Of a stretch of 64,000 nucleotides of DNA, positions 1 to 11,848 are shown piece after piece (the stretch's first letter is position 1; each line of letters begins with the position of its first letter). Source of the DNA: Nymphaea colorata. Taxonomy: Eukaryota; Streptophyta; Magnoliopsida; Nymphaeales; Nymphaeaceae. Below the pieces are notes generated by a model, which was not told where the DNA came from, ran no database searches, and saw only the letters and a program-made list of their open reading frames with translations. A program made the position numbers and the translations under genes. The DNA lies in the NCBI RefSeq assembly GCF_008831285.2, contig NC_045140.1:11156505-11220504 (forward strand), written 5' to 3'.

Positions 1-70
1 TTTTTGTTTTGTTCATAGTGTTGGATATGTATTTATCTCTAGATTATTATGTTTTAGTTGAATAATACAG

Positions 71-210
71 GTTTGCCTAATTCCAGCTTGCCATTCAGAG
101 TGAAAAAACGTATAGATTACGTCCCCTGTAGCTTGCTTGTGGAACACAATTTCAAGGAGATATCCAGAAATGAATGCGGCAAAGATTTCCTAGAAGAATT
201 AAGGCTATAA
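71..210 (+). CDS. Putative terminal exon of an unrecognised gene
   Basis: An open stretch follows a good 3' splice acceptor (ATACAG, ending at 70). It encodes about 46 residues rich in basic and acidic side chains, with two cysteines (...VPCSLLVEHNF...; ...RNECGKDF...), and closes with TAA at 208-210. The upstream exons would lie outside the window. The composition looks coding compared with the AT-rich DNA downstream, but I do not recognise the family. Chance is a real alternative for so short an ORF. Confidence 0.35.
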
Positions 211-3110
211 CAGAGTAATTTTCTTAGGTAACTAATCAATCACATATTGATTCTGATATGTCCTGCGGAAATTTTCATGTATGGGCGTACCTTTTGCCTA
301 CAATTTTGAAAAACCAAACGACCTTCAGTAGTTTTTCTACTAAAGTACTTTTATGAAAACTTCAAATAGAACTTGAAGTGAACATCCAATATTCATTCAC
401 TAGAGAAGCAAGAATCCATAGCATGTTACCTGCAGACTTTCTTATAGGCATTTCTGAGAATTTTGCTTTGTAGAAATCGCCAAGTGCTTGAGCTTATGAA
501 GCTCTTTCTTTAGAGGACAGTCTCATCAATGAAGTGCTTTTAGTCACTATAGAGCAAGTTATGAAGTAAAATGTGATTTTCATAGCTTTTAGTCATTTAT
601 GTTCTTCAATCCTTTTCCCTGATATGTTGTGGTTATTATGTCAATCTGATATGATAGAAAAGGTGCACCGAAATGCACTTGCTGTCTAAAAGTCGCTCAA
701 AAGAAGTGAAAACATGAGAACTATTTTCCTCTAAGAAACATGCTGCAGCAAGGACCTTTTCTTTCTTTTATCAAATTTTCACCTGGGGCCCTTTTTTTCT
801 GCCAGTGCTTATTATCCCTCTTTTTAACTTTCTGTTGCAGCTCAACTTCCACTGACAGCTATCAAACAAAGGCATTGTCACCATTGCTCTTGAGGTTAAA
901 AGTTCAGGCATGCTAGGTGAAATAGCAGTAATGTTTTCGTTTGTTAATGAGTATAAATTAACTAATAATTCTTAAATGCAACACATCTGAAATCATAAAA
1001 TTTAATCAACCTAGGTTCTTGATAATACAACCTTTCAGCTATATATCTCATTTAATATCAATGGGTCATCACAACTTAGCCTAAATCCCAAACATCTAGT
1101 TGGAAAAACATAATAAAATTAGGCGGCACCTAATGGAAGAAAGAGCACCACAAATTTTGACACAGCTGGGACAAGTTACAAGAATTCATACATCACGAGC
1201 AAATCAATGGCTCAAGCAGAAATGATCTGGTAAGGAATGTGAAGTAGATCAATGTCCACAGAGATTAAAGGTTAAGAAGTTTCTATGGGCCCTGGAATGC
1301 GATTGCACAAGTGCTAGCTTGTCCTGAAAAGGAAGTAGCATTTCGCCAAAATGGAGGGGCGTCGACCTTATTCCTGATCACTGCACCTGGTTCCCAAAGA
1401 ATACACACAAATTCATCACTGAAAGCGAAGATTACATGGACCATGCAGGATGCATCTTTTGAGGCTTAGAGTCCCTAACAGGACTGGACATGTTCTTGCA
1501 TCTTATAATTTAAGTTGTTTCACCTAACACAAAGCAGTGTGTTTTTAATGCATTGAATTTCTTTGCCTACGTTTGGTGGTGCTTTTTACTGGGGAGATCT
1601 ACTCCTTTTAAAAAATTATAATTCGTTTTCTCTAAAGCCTCTTTAACATGTATTTTGAACGTGGACCATACTACTCATTTATGAGTGTTTTTGCTTAAGC
1701 TTAGTGTTTTTTTATGCTCTGAATTGATCTAGATTCATATTCCTTTTACTGCCATTATTTGGCATCTTAATCCACAAAAGTTGAAAGCTATATATATATA
1801 TATAATTTATTTATTTATTTATGCATGTGTAGATGTGTAGATGTGTACAAGTGTGCATATGCATTGCGAGTGTAGGGTGGGTTGCTACATGTGCATGTTG
1901 CATAGCATAGTGTTTATATACTCATCTACTGCTTCTATGTTAAGCATCTTACTAATGTATTGCAAGGTTGCAAATGGCACCTAACCCTCAACTGCTTGAT
2001 CTTGGTTGTTTTCATGTAACTGCTATATTTCCATGAATCCGCTATATCTGTATATTTTTATTTTTAAATATTCTGTTTTGTACTTGATCAGACACTTTTC
2101 TTCCAGAAAACTAAAATGTGGATTCTTCCTCCATGCCCATGTTATGTTTCCAGGCATAAGTGTGTGCACAAGCATATGTATTCATGTTGTTTGAGGTGAC
2201 CCATCATTTGAATGGCTTTATCAAGGAGAAAGTTGAAAGCACAAGCCTTTGGCTCTACCTTGTTGACTTCTACTCATATTATCGTTCCTATCCCTCGTCT
2301 TCCTTAGTCTCTTCCTCTTTCTGTAACTCCTCCTTTAATTGTAATAGATTAATTTTCAATTATTTCCTCCATCTATCTTATCTCTATAAATAATCACTCC
2401 TTTTATCATGCAAGAAAAACCCATCTTCTTTTTGTTTGTTCGTTTTTACTTGTCATTTTCTTTGTCAATTGTCCATTTGCATTATTTGTTTGCATCCCAG
2501 GAAATCGTAGACAAGGATCCTAGTAGACATACAAACATTTCATGGTAAACATTTTTCTCCCAAGTCAGCAATCATACAAATCCAAAAAATCAATGTCTGC
2601 TCTCCTTACTGAGAATCGGATACTCTACCTCAGGTTTCTCTTGGTTGTTATAGGTCTCTCATAGATTAAACTGCTTTCCATGTATTATTGATATTTCACT
2701 GTGACATAAGTTTTTTGTTGTCTTAACTCGCTTCAGTTGGCAGAAGAACCTAGCAGTTGAGTCTCGCAGCTGCTAGGTTCAAAGTAAATTGACACCGAAT
2801 TTCAGGTGAGTCTGCAACTGATATACTCAGCTGAAAGTCATCAAGAGTTTGAATGCTGCACATTGCACGTTCAACGGACTTGCATAACCTTGCAACTCCT
2901 AATTGGATGCTGCACATAGCATGACCTAATTGAATATGATTCTATCTTGGGTTTAACAACTAGGATTTGCCACGACCTGCACCATGGCCTGTACCACATC
3001 CCTTAGCTCCAACATAGGAACTATGGCCACGTCCTTCTGATACCACAAGTGTAGAGATCGGTGTGTTATGTATAGGCAGAGAGAGGGTGACTGCAAAGCA
3101 ACTCAGCCTG

Positions 3111-3113
<3 letters not shown>
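211..3113. other. AT-rich intergenic DNA with a small perfect hairpin
   Basis: No convincing gene is visible. Short ORFs near 2006-2393 have no recognisable domain. A perfect 11-bp inverted repeat (GAACCTAGCAG at 2746-2756, CTGCTAGGTTC at 2770-2780) encloses a 13-base loop. If the exon at 71-210 is real, the first few hundred bases here could be its 3' UTR. Confidence 0.5.

Positions 3114-3142
<29 letters not shown>
3114..3142. repeat. (AT)n microsatellite
   Basis: An uninterrupted run of about 14 AT dinucleotides. Confidence 0.95.
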
Positions 3143-3144
<2 letters not shown>

Positions 3145-3546
3145 AGAGTCAGAGAAAACACTTTTTTTTTCAAAAAACATGATAAATTAATTATGCATTT
3201 AAAACTTTAGAAAGTGTTTTTTTTTGAAAAAAAATATTTTAAAAAAACACGTTTTTAATGCATTCTTTCATGCCTTTTCAGTTTTTTAGTTTTTTTCAGT
3301 TTTTTCATTTTTTTAGGATTTTTAATGTCAAACAGTTTTTTTTATTTTTTATTTTTTTATTTGTTGCAAATCTACTTATCTTTTAATGTTTGTGTTATTA
3401 ATTTCTCCCTTATTTTATTTTTTCTTTATTTTTAGTTTTTTTAATTTTACTAATTTACCGTATTTTTCTTTTTTTCTTTCTTTTTTCAAGCTCACCTTAT
3501 TATACTTGATAAAAACCTCACCATTTGAAAGGCGTTATTTGTGATT

Positions 3547-3549
<3 letters not shown>

Positions 3550-3618
<69 letters not shown>
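3550..3618. repeat. (TA)n microsatellite, about 34 units
   Basis: A long pure TA tract. The poly-(Ile-Tyr) ORF read across it is an artefact of the repeat. Confidence 0.97.
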
Positions 3619-3620
<2 letters not shown>

Positions 3621-4739
3621 CATTCAATTCGAATTACTATTGATACACTTATTTATGCTAGTTGTGCTCATAAGTGTTTCAGTGATTACGTATTAAATTT
3701 TTTTTCAGATTCCTATAGACTCGAAGCCACCTATGTTATGTGCTTCTCAGTTCAAATTTCTTTTATATTCATCTTTTCATGCATTCAATCTATATTATGA
3801 TTTAGAATTTGGTTCTTATGCTTAGCAATTTTAAGGGTTGCACAGACCTCTTGAAGGTATCATGGAGTTCATGCCTTAGTTCATAATGGAAAAGCTATAA
3901 TAGCAGACGCTGTTGCAATTATAGTGCCCTTTGGGATTCTGTCATCTAAGGTTATAAAGCTAAGCTGCCTAACGCCCTGTTTGGTTGGAGGGAAAGGGAA
4001 GGAAAGAGAATGGGAAAGGAATGAAATTGATAGGAAAAAAATAAAATTTGTTTGGATAGAAAGGAAATAAAATGTTAAAATCATGTTTGTTTGGACTATA
4101 TAAACGAAATGAAATGAAATGATTGAATTTATAATACTTTATAATAATACTCCTAACATTCGAAATGTTTAAAAAATTGGAAGGTTTTTAAAAGAAAAGA
4201 TACATTGAAAAAACAAAACCAAAATAATATGTCCTAATAGCACACTCACAACGAATCAAAATAATTTGTTGCTTGGGTATTATCCATCATTTGCTTGCTC
4301 ATTTGTTTATACATTCCTCTCTTTTTTTTAATGACGGAGTTTGGGGTTTACTTTGTTAGTAGGTTACGTCTCCATCCTTTGGCATTAAAAAACTTTGGTT
4401 GAAAGCAAGTCAAATGGCATGTTTAATTGCTTAGAGAAGCAAGATTAAGCCAACAATAAGTACAAAACTATCCATATATAGAGGATTGACGAAGCTTTCT
4501 TCTCAAAATTAATATTGTGTTTCACGAATGCTTCTTTTAATTATAAAATTATACATTTAGTAATAAATCTAATAAAAATTTAGATCAATCAAACAAAATG
4601 TTGGTAAACATAATAATTGTTTAAATACAAAAAAATCGCATAGTAAAATAAAAAATAACATTAATGTCTTATATAACTCTAGCTCTGCTAAGCATCCTAA
4701 GTAAAAAATTCTTTCGCTTAGAAAAAAGACAAGCAAAAA

Positions 4740-5650
4740 ATGTTTTCACCCTTTTGTATCATCAGTAAGATGAAGATATGTTTTGGTTTGTAACTCTTCT
4801 TCAAGGCCAATGACTTTAATTGTTAAAAATATGTCTTCTTTAGAATATTTATTTGACTGTTTGATACGACATTACTTTTTTCAATTACATTAGCAACTCC
4901 CTCAAAGGTGTATTTCATTATTTCAATTTTTTTAAAATCATCTTCATTTGCACTTCTTTTCATTTTACGCTTTGACAATGAACTTATGTTGGGCTCAACT
5001 TGGACTTCACACTTGTCTCTTAGGTTGATAAATAATTCTAACACTGCTTGATTTTGAAAAACCATTTCATCAATAAGTTAGATTGTATCGCTAGTGCTCT
5101 CACACGCTGAAGTCATTCAGCTGCATTTTTTTTTTGTTCTCATCGATCCTTCTTCTGTTACTCTATCATTACCAAATAAATTTACTAGCTTCTCATAGTT
5201 CGGAACAAGTGTCGTCATCCACTTTTTTGTCATTGGATTTGCATATAAAAAACACAAAAAAAAAGATAACAACATCAAAGAAACTCATATTTAACATAAA
5301 AATTTGATTATAAAAAATTAATATTAAATTGCTAAAATAAAATTAAGTACCTTTATTAGTGGCTTCTATACTTCAGGTTTAGCAGTCCACATATTTGTCC
5401 TTGAATCGATGCTAAATCCACTCAAACCACTTTTAAAGAAGTCATAGCAGCTACTGAAATTAGACTTGAACATTTTCATTCGTTTTTTTATGTGATATTT
5501 GGTGAGCATTTTATCCAACTTATCGTTTTACTTTGTCACCATATTATCATTCACTCTATTGCTTATTATTTGTTGAAGCAGTAATGTATCAATGAGCGCA
5601 TTATCCATAAATTGACTCTATTGTATCTTATCAGTCTTTCTTTTGTCTGT
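4740..5650 (-). pseudogene. Harbinger Myb/SANT-like protein remnant, left arm
   Basis: On the minus strand the segment near 5390-5560 reads NDKLDKMLTK, KRMKMFKSNFSSCYDFFKSG and GFSIDSRTN. This pattern belongs to the Myb/SANT-like domain (Myb_DNA-bind_3 type) carried by the second protein of PIF/Harbinger elements. That protein normally binds the transposon ends and helps bring the transposase into the nucleus. A later open segment (4823-5065) contains SLSKRKMKRSANEDDFK, a basic, nuclear-signal-like stretch. Stops and frameshifts interrupt the reading frame. It lies downstream of the transposase remnant in the same direction. Its mirror copy is at 8650-9545. Confidence 0.7.
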
Positions 5651-5821
5651 CTTCTTCATTGTTATTAGCTAAATGCAAAGTAAAACAAGTTTAAGAAAGA
5701 CATTCATAATGAAAAGAACAAATTACGTGTAATAATAAAAGATCAAGTAACTAAATTTAATGAACATCTACAATGACTTATATTATAAAAAAGAAAAAAT
5801 CAACATGTCTCATGTACACAA

Positions 5822-6600
5822 TTATTCAATTATTAAAGTTTGAAGTTGATAGTTCTGCCACATAGTCGAAGAGATACTTTGTCGTGTGAATTCTCCAACC
5901 CTACACTTTTCATATACATCAACTTGAACAGAATAATTTTTATTATGTTGATTAATAACTTCTGCATCAACATCTTCAATAATGCTAGCATCTCGATCGA
6001 CACTCATGAGAAAGTTGTGTAATATATAACATGTTAAAATGATCTCAAACTGTGTATTGCACAAATAGACCGGTTCTGTCGAACTAGCTATAATCGAGTA
6101 TCTTTTTTTCAAGACATCAAATGATCTTTCAATGACATTTCGCAAAAAAACATGTCGAAGATTAAACAACTCTTTTGCATTTTGTGGGCCTCACTTGGAG
6201 TATTCTTTCAAGTGATATCTCACACCCTTAAAAGGTATGATAAGTCCACCCTTTAATGGAAAACCAACATCGATAAGACAATATTTACCTAAAATAATGA
6301 ACACAATCACATATTAAGTTCATTTTTCATAAAATTATTAAATTATACATGTTTTAATTATAATTACTTTTAGAAATTTTTAGTTTGTCTTTTCTTGTAT
6401 TTTTTATGATTCTGGAATCAGAAGCAGTTCCTTCCCAACCTACTAATAAATAGGTAAATTTCATGTCAAAAGAACATGCAACCAGCACATTTTGTGTTGG
6501 CCAATCTTTTCTACCACGGTATTTTAGTGCATCCTTTGAAGATACTTTAACACACTAACGTGTGTTCCATCAATTGCACCAACACAATTCTGAAATGCAA
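5822..6600 (-). pseudogene. Harbinger DDE transposase remnant, left arm
   Basis: Three catalytic blocks can be found in order on the minus strand. They are GAIDGTHV (first Asp, near 6560-6590), LIDVGFPLKGGLI (second Asp, near 6240-6285), and NVIERSFDVLKKR within the open segment 5822-6169 (Glu). This is the DDE layout of the plant Harbinger transposase, which cuts and pastes the element at TWA targets. The last 115 residues are open and end in a stop, including LHNFLM and GEFTRQSISSTMWQNYQ. The upstream part is broken by stops, and the N-terminal part is deleted relative to the right arm. No functional enzyme is expected. Confidence 0.8.
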
Positions 6601-7204
6601 TTTAGTGTTAATGCAATATTGATATATTATAAAGTATAAAAACTAAATTAATTGATTTATTACCTGAAAATATGGATGAAATCTTTTATTGTGTAAGATT
6701 TCATTTGGCACATTTGATCGATGCCCAAGTTGTTGTCGACGTTGTCTTCGACGTATGAAATAATAAAAAATATAACATAAAAACTGAACGACTTGTTGTT
6801 GTTGGCGTCGTCTCATGTCTTCTAATATGTCTTCTAATATGTGACAAGCTGCAAAGCCAAAAATGACCTTTTTATGAAAATGATGCTCTTAATGCAGGTA
6901 TCTGCTTCAAATAATCATGTTTTAAATTGAAGGTTCATGTCATGAGGAGCTTATATGGTTCAGAAAAGGAGCAGATTATATGTGAAGCAGATTATATGTG
7001 AAGCAGATACCTGCATTAAGAGCATCATCTTCATAAAAAGGTTGTTTTTGGCTTTGCAGTTTGTCACATATTAGAAGACATGAGACGATGCCAACAACAA
7101 CAAATTTTTCTATTTTTATGTTATATTTTTTTATTATTTCATATGTTGAAGCCAACGTCGACAACAACTTGTGCATCAATCAATTGGACTATCTTATGAA
7201 AAAA

Positions 7205-7372
7205 GACAAAAAGTTAGATGATGATGTACAATGTCGCAATATAACTTAGATGATGATGTACAATGTCGCAATATAACTTAGTTGATGATGTACAATGTCG
7301 CAATCAATTGGACTATCTTATCAAATTATATATAACTTAGATGATGATGTACAATGTCGCAATATAACATGC
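7205..7372. repeat. Tandem repeat of about 32 bp in the right Harbinger arm
   Basis: The unit TTAGATGATGATGTACAATG followed by TCGCAATATAAC recurs four times, one copy with an intervening 30-bp segment (CAATTGGACTATCTTATC, itself also present just upstream). The left arm has no counterpart, so the expansion happened after the arms formed or was lost with the left-arm deletion. Confidence 0.85.
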
Positions 7373-7439
7373 ATGGGAACATCGCCTTTCAAAGAATAAT
7401 GTGATATTCGTCAACATGACGGTGGACTATGTAGTACAT

Positions 7440-8504
7440 GACATTGCAAAGTAGAAGAGCAAGTTTTTCTCTTTCTCATGATGTTGTCCCACACATGTAA
7501 ACATCGATCGGTTCAGTTTTGGTTCTATTGTTCAACAGAGACAATTTCTTGATATTTTCACAAAGTACTGAGTTCAATTGTTCTATTAGAAGATAAATTC
7601 ATTCAACAATGTGATAGATAACTGTGTCAAATGAAATCTTACATAATAATAGATTTCATTCATACTTTCATGTAATAAATGAATTAGTTTAGTTTTTATG
7701 CTTGATAATATGTCAATATTGCATTAACAATGAATTGCATTTCAGAATTGTATTGGTGCAATTGATGGAACACACATTCGTGTTAAAGTATATTCAGAGG
7801 ATGCACCAAGATACTTTGGTAAAAAGGACTGGCCAACGTAGAATGTGTTGGCTGCGTGTTCTTTTGATATGAAATTTACCAATTTGTTAGTAGGTTGGGA
7901 ATGAATTGCTTCTAATTCGAGAATCTTAAAAAAATGCATTAACAAGATAAGACAAACTAAAAATTCCTGAAAGTAATTATAATTAAAAGCATATATAATT
8001 TAATAATTTTATGAAATAAGAACTTAATATGTCATTGTGTTCATTTTTTTTGGTAAATATTATCTTGTCGATGTTGGTTTTTCATTAAAGGGTGGACTTA
8101 TCACACCCTTTAGGGGTATGAGATATCACTTGAAAGAATACTCCAAGCGAGACCCACAGAATGCAAAAGAGTTGTTTAATCTTCGGCATGCTTCTTTTGC
8201 AAAATGTCGTTGAAAGATCATTTGGTGTCTTGAAAAAAGAAATTCCCGATTATAGCTAGTTCGACAAAACCAGTCTATTTAGATCATTTTAGCATGTTAT
8301 ATATTACATAACTTTTTCATGAGTGTCGATCCAGATGCTAGCATTATTGAAGATGTTGATGCGAAATTTATGAATCAACCTAGTGAAAATTATTCTGTTT
8401 AAGTTGATGTAGATGAAGAGTATATGGTTGGAGAATTCACACGACAAAGTATCTCTTCGACTATGTGGCAGAACTATCAAATTCAAACTTCAATAATTGA
8501 ATAA
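7440..8504 (+). pseudogene. Harbinger DDE transposase remnant, right arm
   Basis: This arm keeps the longer transposase copy. It shows FWFYCSTETIS...FHKVLSSIVLLEDKF near 7510-7600, a conserved upstream block absent from the left arm. It also has CIGAIDGTHIRVKV with the first catalytic Asp at about 7750-7790 and YLVDVGFSLKGGLITPFRGM with the second Asp near 8062-8120. After NLRHASF, the region expected to hold the Glu (ERSF) is frameshifted. In-frame stops (for example after GKKDWPT near 7840) and frameshifts make it non-functional. It is the mirror copy of the remnant at 5822-6600. Confidence 0.82.
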
Positions 8505-8649
8505 TTGTGTATATGAAACATGTTGATTTTTTTTTTCTTATATTATTGGTCATTGTAGACGTTCATTGAATTTAATTACTTGATCTTTTATTATTAGACG
8601 TGATTTATTCTTTTCATTATGAATGTGTTTCTTAAACTTGTTTTACTTT

Positions 8650-9545
8650 GCATTTAGCTAGTAACAATGTGATAATGTTGTGACAGAGCTAAACGATAAG
8701 TTGGGTAAAATGCTCACTAAAGATTACATAAAAAATCGAATGAAAACGTTGAAGTCTAATTTCAGTAGTTGTTATGACATCTTTAAAAGTGGTTTTAGTG
8801 GATTTAGCATTGATTCAAGGACAAATATATAGACTACTGAACCCAAAATATGGAAGCCACTATTGTACCTAATTTTTTTAGCAATTTAATATTATTTTTT
8901 TATAATCAAATTTTTATGTTAAATATGAGTTTTCTTTGACATTGTTATCTTTTTTTTGTGTTTTTTATAGGCAAATCTAATGGCAAATAAGTGGATGATG
9001 ACACTTGTTCTGGAGAAGCTAGTAAATTTATTTGGTAATGATAAAGCAACATGAGAAGGATCGATGACAGCGAAAGAAAATCGCAGTTAATGATTTCAGC
9101 ATGTGAGAGTATTAGCGATAAAATCCAACTTATTAATGAAATGGTTTCTCAAAATCAAACAGTATTAGAACCATTTATCAACCTTGGAGACGAGTGTGAA
9201 GTTTAAGTTGAGTCCAACACAGGTTCATTGTCCAATCGTAAAATGAGAAGAAGTGCAAATAAAGATGAATTAAAAGAGACTGAAATAATGAAAGATGCTT
9301 TATAGAAAGTTGTTAATGCAATTAAAAAAAGTAATGTCGTACCAGAGCCAAGACAGTCAAATAAATATTCTAAAGAAAGCATATTTGCAGTATTTGAAGT
9401 CATTGGTTTTGAAGAAGAGTTACAAACCGAAACATATATTCATCTTATTGATGATTAAAAAAAGATGGAAACATTTTTTGCTTGTCCTTTTTCTAAGCGA
9501 AAGAATGTTTTACTTAAGATGCTTAGCCGAGATGAAGTTATGTAA
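8650..9545 (+). pseudogene. Harbinger Myb/SANT-like protein remnant, right arm
   Basis: Reading + near 8690-8850 gives ELNDKLGKMLTKDYIKNRMK and TLKSNFSSCYDIFKSGFSGF, the Myb/SANT-like domain of the accessory Harbinger protein. Further on, SLSNRKMRRSANKDELKETE and IFAVFEVIGFEEELQTE (up to about 9540) match the left-arm copy. Stops (for example near 9206 and 9303) show it is dead. It follows the transposase remnant in the same direction. Confidence 0.72.
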
Positions 9546-10284
9546 GACATGAATGTTATTTTTTATTTTGTTATGTGACTTTTTTTTACTTTAGACAATT
9601 ATTATGTTTACTAACATTTTACTTGATTGATCTCAATTCTTATTAGATTTATTACTATAAAATGAAAGTCTAATTTTATAATTAGATGAAGTATTCGTGA
9701 AACACAATATTAGTTTTGAGAAAAAAAAGTTTCTTCAATCCTTCATATATGTATAGTTTTATATTTATTGTTGATTTAATCTTGCTTCTAGAAGCAATTA
9801 ACCATGTCATTTGACTTGCTTTCAACTACAAGTTTTTTAATTTCAAAGGATGGAGACGAAACCTACTAACAAAGTAAACCACAAACTCCATCATAAAAGA
9901 AAGAGGAATGTATAAACAAATGAGCAAGCAAATCATAGATAACATCTAAGCATCAGACTATTTTGATTCGTTGGGAGTGTTTATGAGGACGTATTATTTT
10001 GGTTTTGTTTTTTTATCACGTCTTTTTTGTTTGAAAACCTTTTAATTTTTTAATCATTTTGAATGATAAGGGTATTATTGTAAAATATTATAAATTCAAT
10101 CATTTCTTTTCATTTATATAGTCCAAACAAACATGATTTTAGTCTTTTCTTTCCTTTCATTTGATTTTTATCCAAACAAGCCTTATAATCACCTCTTTCT
10201 TTTTCTTTTCATTCCATTCTTTTTCTTCCATTTTTTTTACTTTCATTTCCATCTTTCCTTTTCCCTTCAACCAAATGGGCCTAA

Positions 10285-11062
10285 GAGTAGATGTAGAGAA
10301 TAAGATTATTCTACATTGTGAGAAGGTTCTCTAACCTATTGTTGAGATTCTAGGAGTGTTACATTAAGTAGTTTGTCACTTCGACAACTTAAGAGGATTC
10401 TGCACGATGCAGTTGCTAGTTAAAATCTTTTTTTTAATGTAAGTATTATATAATATATTATATAATAGGTTGTAATTTTTCTTTTTGTAGATTATTTTTT
10501 ATAATTAAAATTAATTTTTTTCTCTTTTTTTCAATATATATATTCAGCTTGAGTGAAAAAAAATTATAACCAATACATATCACCGAAATTATACAATTCA
10601 TCCAACCCACATTGCTTTATTATCTCACATTATCACCGACATGATAGGGTTTATGGAGCTTTTAAAGCTTCCATTCTAAACAAAAGGCATCCCTACTATC
10701 ATCAATGCAAAACAAAATGGAAATAGTGGCCCATATCAATGATGAGATACAAAATTGTCGTCGCCACCACCGACATTATAAAAATCAGCAAAGTTAAATT
10801 AACCACAAGACCTTTGCCAACGCGGTTAGTGATGGGTTTTCTGCATTGAAGCTACTGACCAACCACTGGTAGCAGAGAGAGTCATTGCCCGATGAAAATG
10901 CATGACCAAACCAAAGGATTACACACTCATTGTTTTACTCTCGACGGGTGTGGATGCAGTCATCTCATCCACTATCCATCGTGGTCGGAAGAATCGCCAA
11001 TTCGATTCCCTCCCTTTGTCCGTCATGCGGAGCTCAGCATTTGTCATCTTTTTTACAATTTA
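10285..11062. other. Intergenic DNA, nothing recognised
   Basis: AT-rich with short poly-T and poly-A runs. The only longer open frame (10892-11098) has no recognisable motif. Confidence 0.5.
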
Positions 11063-11690
11063 AGTCTTTATTTGGATGGAGGAAAAAATAAAGATTGAAC
11101 TTTAGTTAACTAATTAAAAAGAATAAAAAAAATAAAAGTAAAAATTTTGTTTAGTTGCAAATGAATGAAAAAAAAAAAGAAAAAAAGAGAATGGAAGGAT
11201 GTTCTAATATAAATTCAATCTATTCAAAATTAGAAAAAAAAAAAAAAGTTTGTTTCTTTCTGTCATATATGCTATTGACTTTAGGTGGTGGCTCTTTCTC
11301 TTCCTTCCTTCCTGCCACTGTCACTACCTTATGTCAAAATTTCGACGAATGTCGGGGGCACGAAACTTAAATGGTAATTTTTTTCGTTAAATGATAATTT
11401 TTCTCGTTCAACCTACGGACCATCACCAAAGAGTGGGTTGTCATTATTCATCATCTTTCATGTACACTTTTAGAATTCAATGTTAAAGGTATTATTATAA
11501 AATAATACAAATTTTATTTTTTTTTATCTAAAAAACTTTAAAATCATTATTTTTCTTTTCCTTTTTTTTCCTTTCTTTCTCAAATTTTATCATTTTTCCA
11601 TTTTATTTAAAAAAAAAAAACTTTATAATCACCACTTTTTTTTTTCCTTTCTTTCTGTCTTTCTTTTTCTTCCGTCCAAACAAAGGGTTA
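11063..11690. mobile_element. Tourist-like MITE, probable
   Basis: The left end GTCTTTATTTGGATGGAGGA matches the complement of the right end (CCTTTGTTTGGACGGAAGAA read inward). Both ends are flanked by TTAA/TAA-type sequence (TTAA at 11060-11063, TTAATT at 11688-11693), as expected for PIF/Harbinger-derived MITEs. The interior is poly-purine/poly-pyrimidine with no coding potential. The ends resemble those of the large Harbinger element at 3973-10281. It sits directly upstream of the UGT gene. Confidence 0.6.
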
Positions 11691-11716
11691 ATTACGGTTA
11701 GGTCATGTGATCGACT

Positions 11717-11761
11717 GATCGTCAGTCACCGTATTGGTCATCTGATCGTCAGCCACCGTAG
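11717..11761. repeat. Short direct repeat in the UGT upstream region
   Basis: GATCGTCAGTCACCGTA and GATCGTCAGCCACCGTA are separated by about 10 bases, roughly 90-130 bp upstream of the UGT start codon. A regulatory role is possible, but nothing in the sequence proves it. Confidence 0.5.
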
Positions 11762-11848
11762 TGGAGGAGAAAAGAAAGTCCTTTAAATGTCAATACCCCT
11801 TTCCCAGGTCGTCTGAGAGAGAGAGAAGAAAGGTCTCCGACGAACGCC

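Larger units (their letters stand above)
3973..10281. mobile_element. PIF/Harbinger element arranged as two long inverted arms
   Basis: The outer ends are terminal inverted repeats: CGCCCTGTTTGGTTG on the left, and on the right the complement of GGCCCATTTGGTTG, both followed by purine-rich GGGAAAGGAAG-type sequence. Both sides are flanked by TAA (3970-3972 and 10282-10284), the 3-bp target duplication typical of PIF/Harbinger. The left arm (3973 to about 6909) is an inverted, diverged copy of the right arm (about 6999-10281), with a spacer of roughly 90 bp. Each arm carries remnants of a DDE transposase and a Myb/SANT-like protein, reading outward from the centre. The left arm lacks about 0.4 kb present in the right arm (roughly 7180-7620). 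No inner TIRs are visible at the centre, so this is not simply two complete elements side by side. Confidence 0.82.

Noticed and set aside
3525-3800. 91-codon ORF with a poly-(Tyr-Ile) run
   Set aside because: It is created by the TA microsatellite; no domain or conserved flank.
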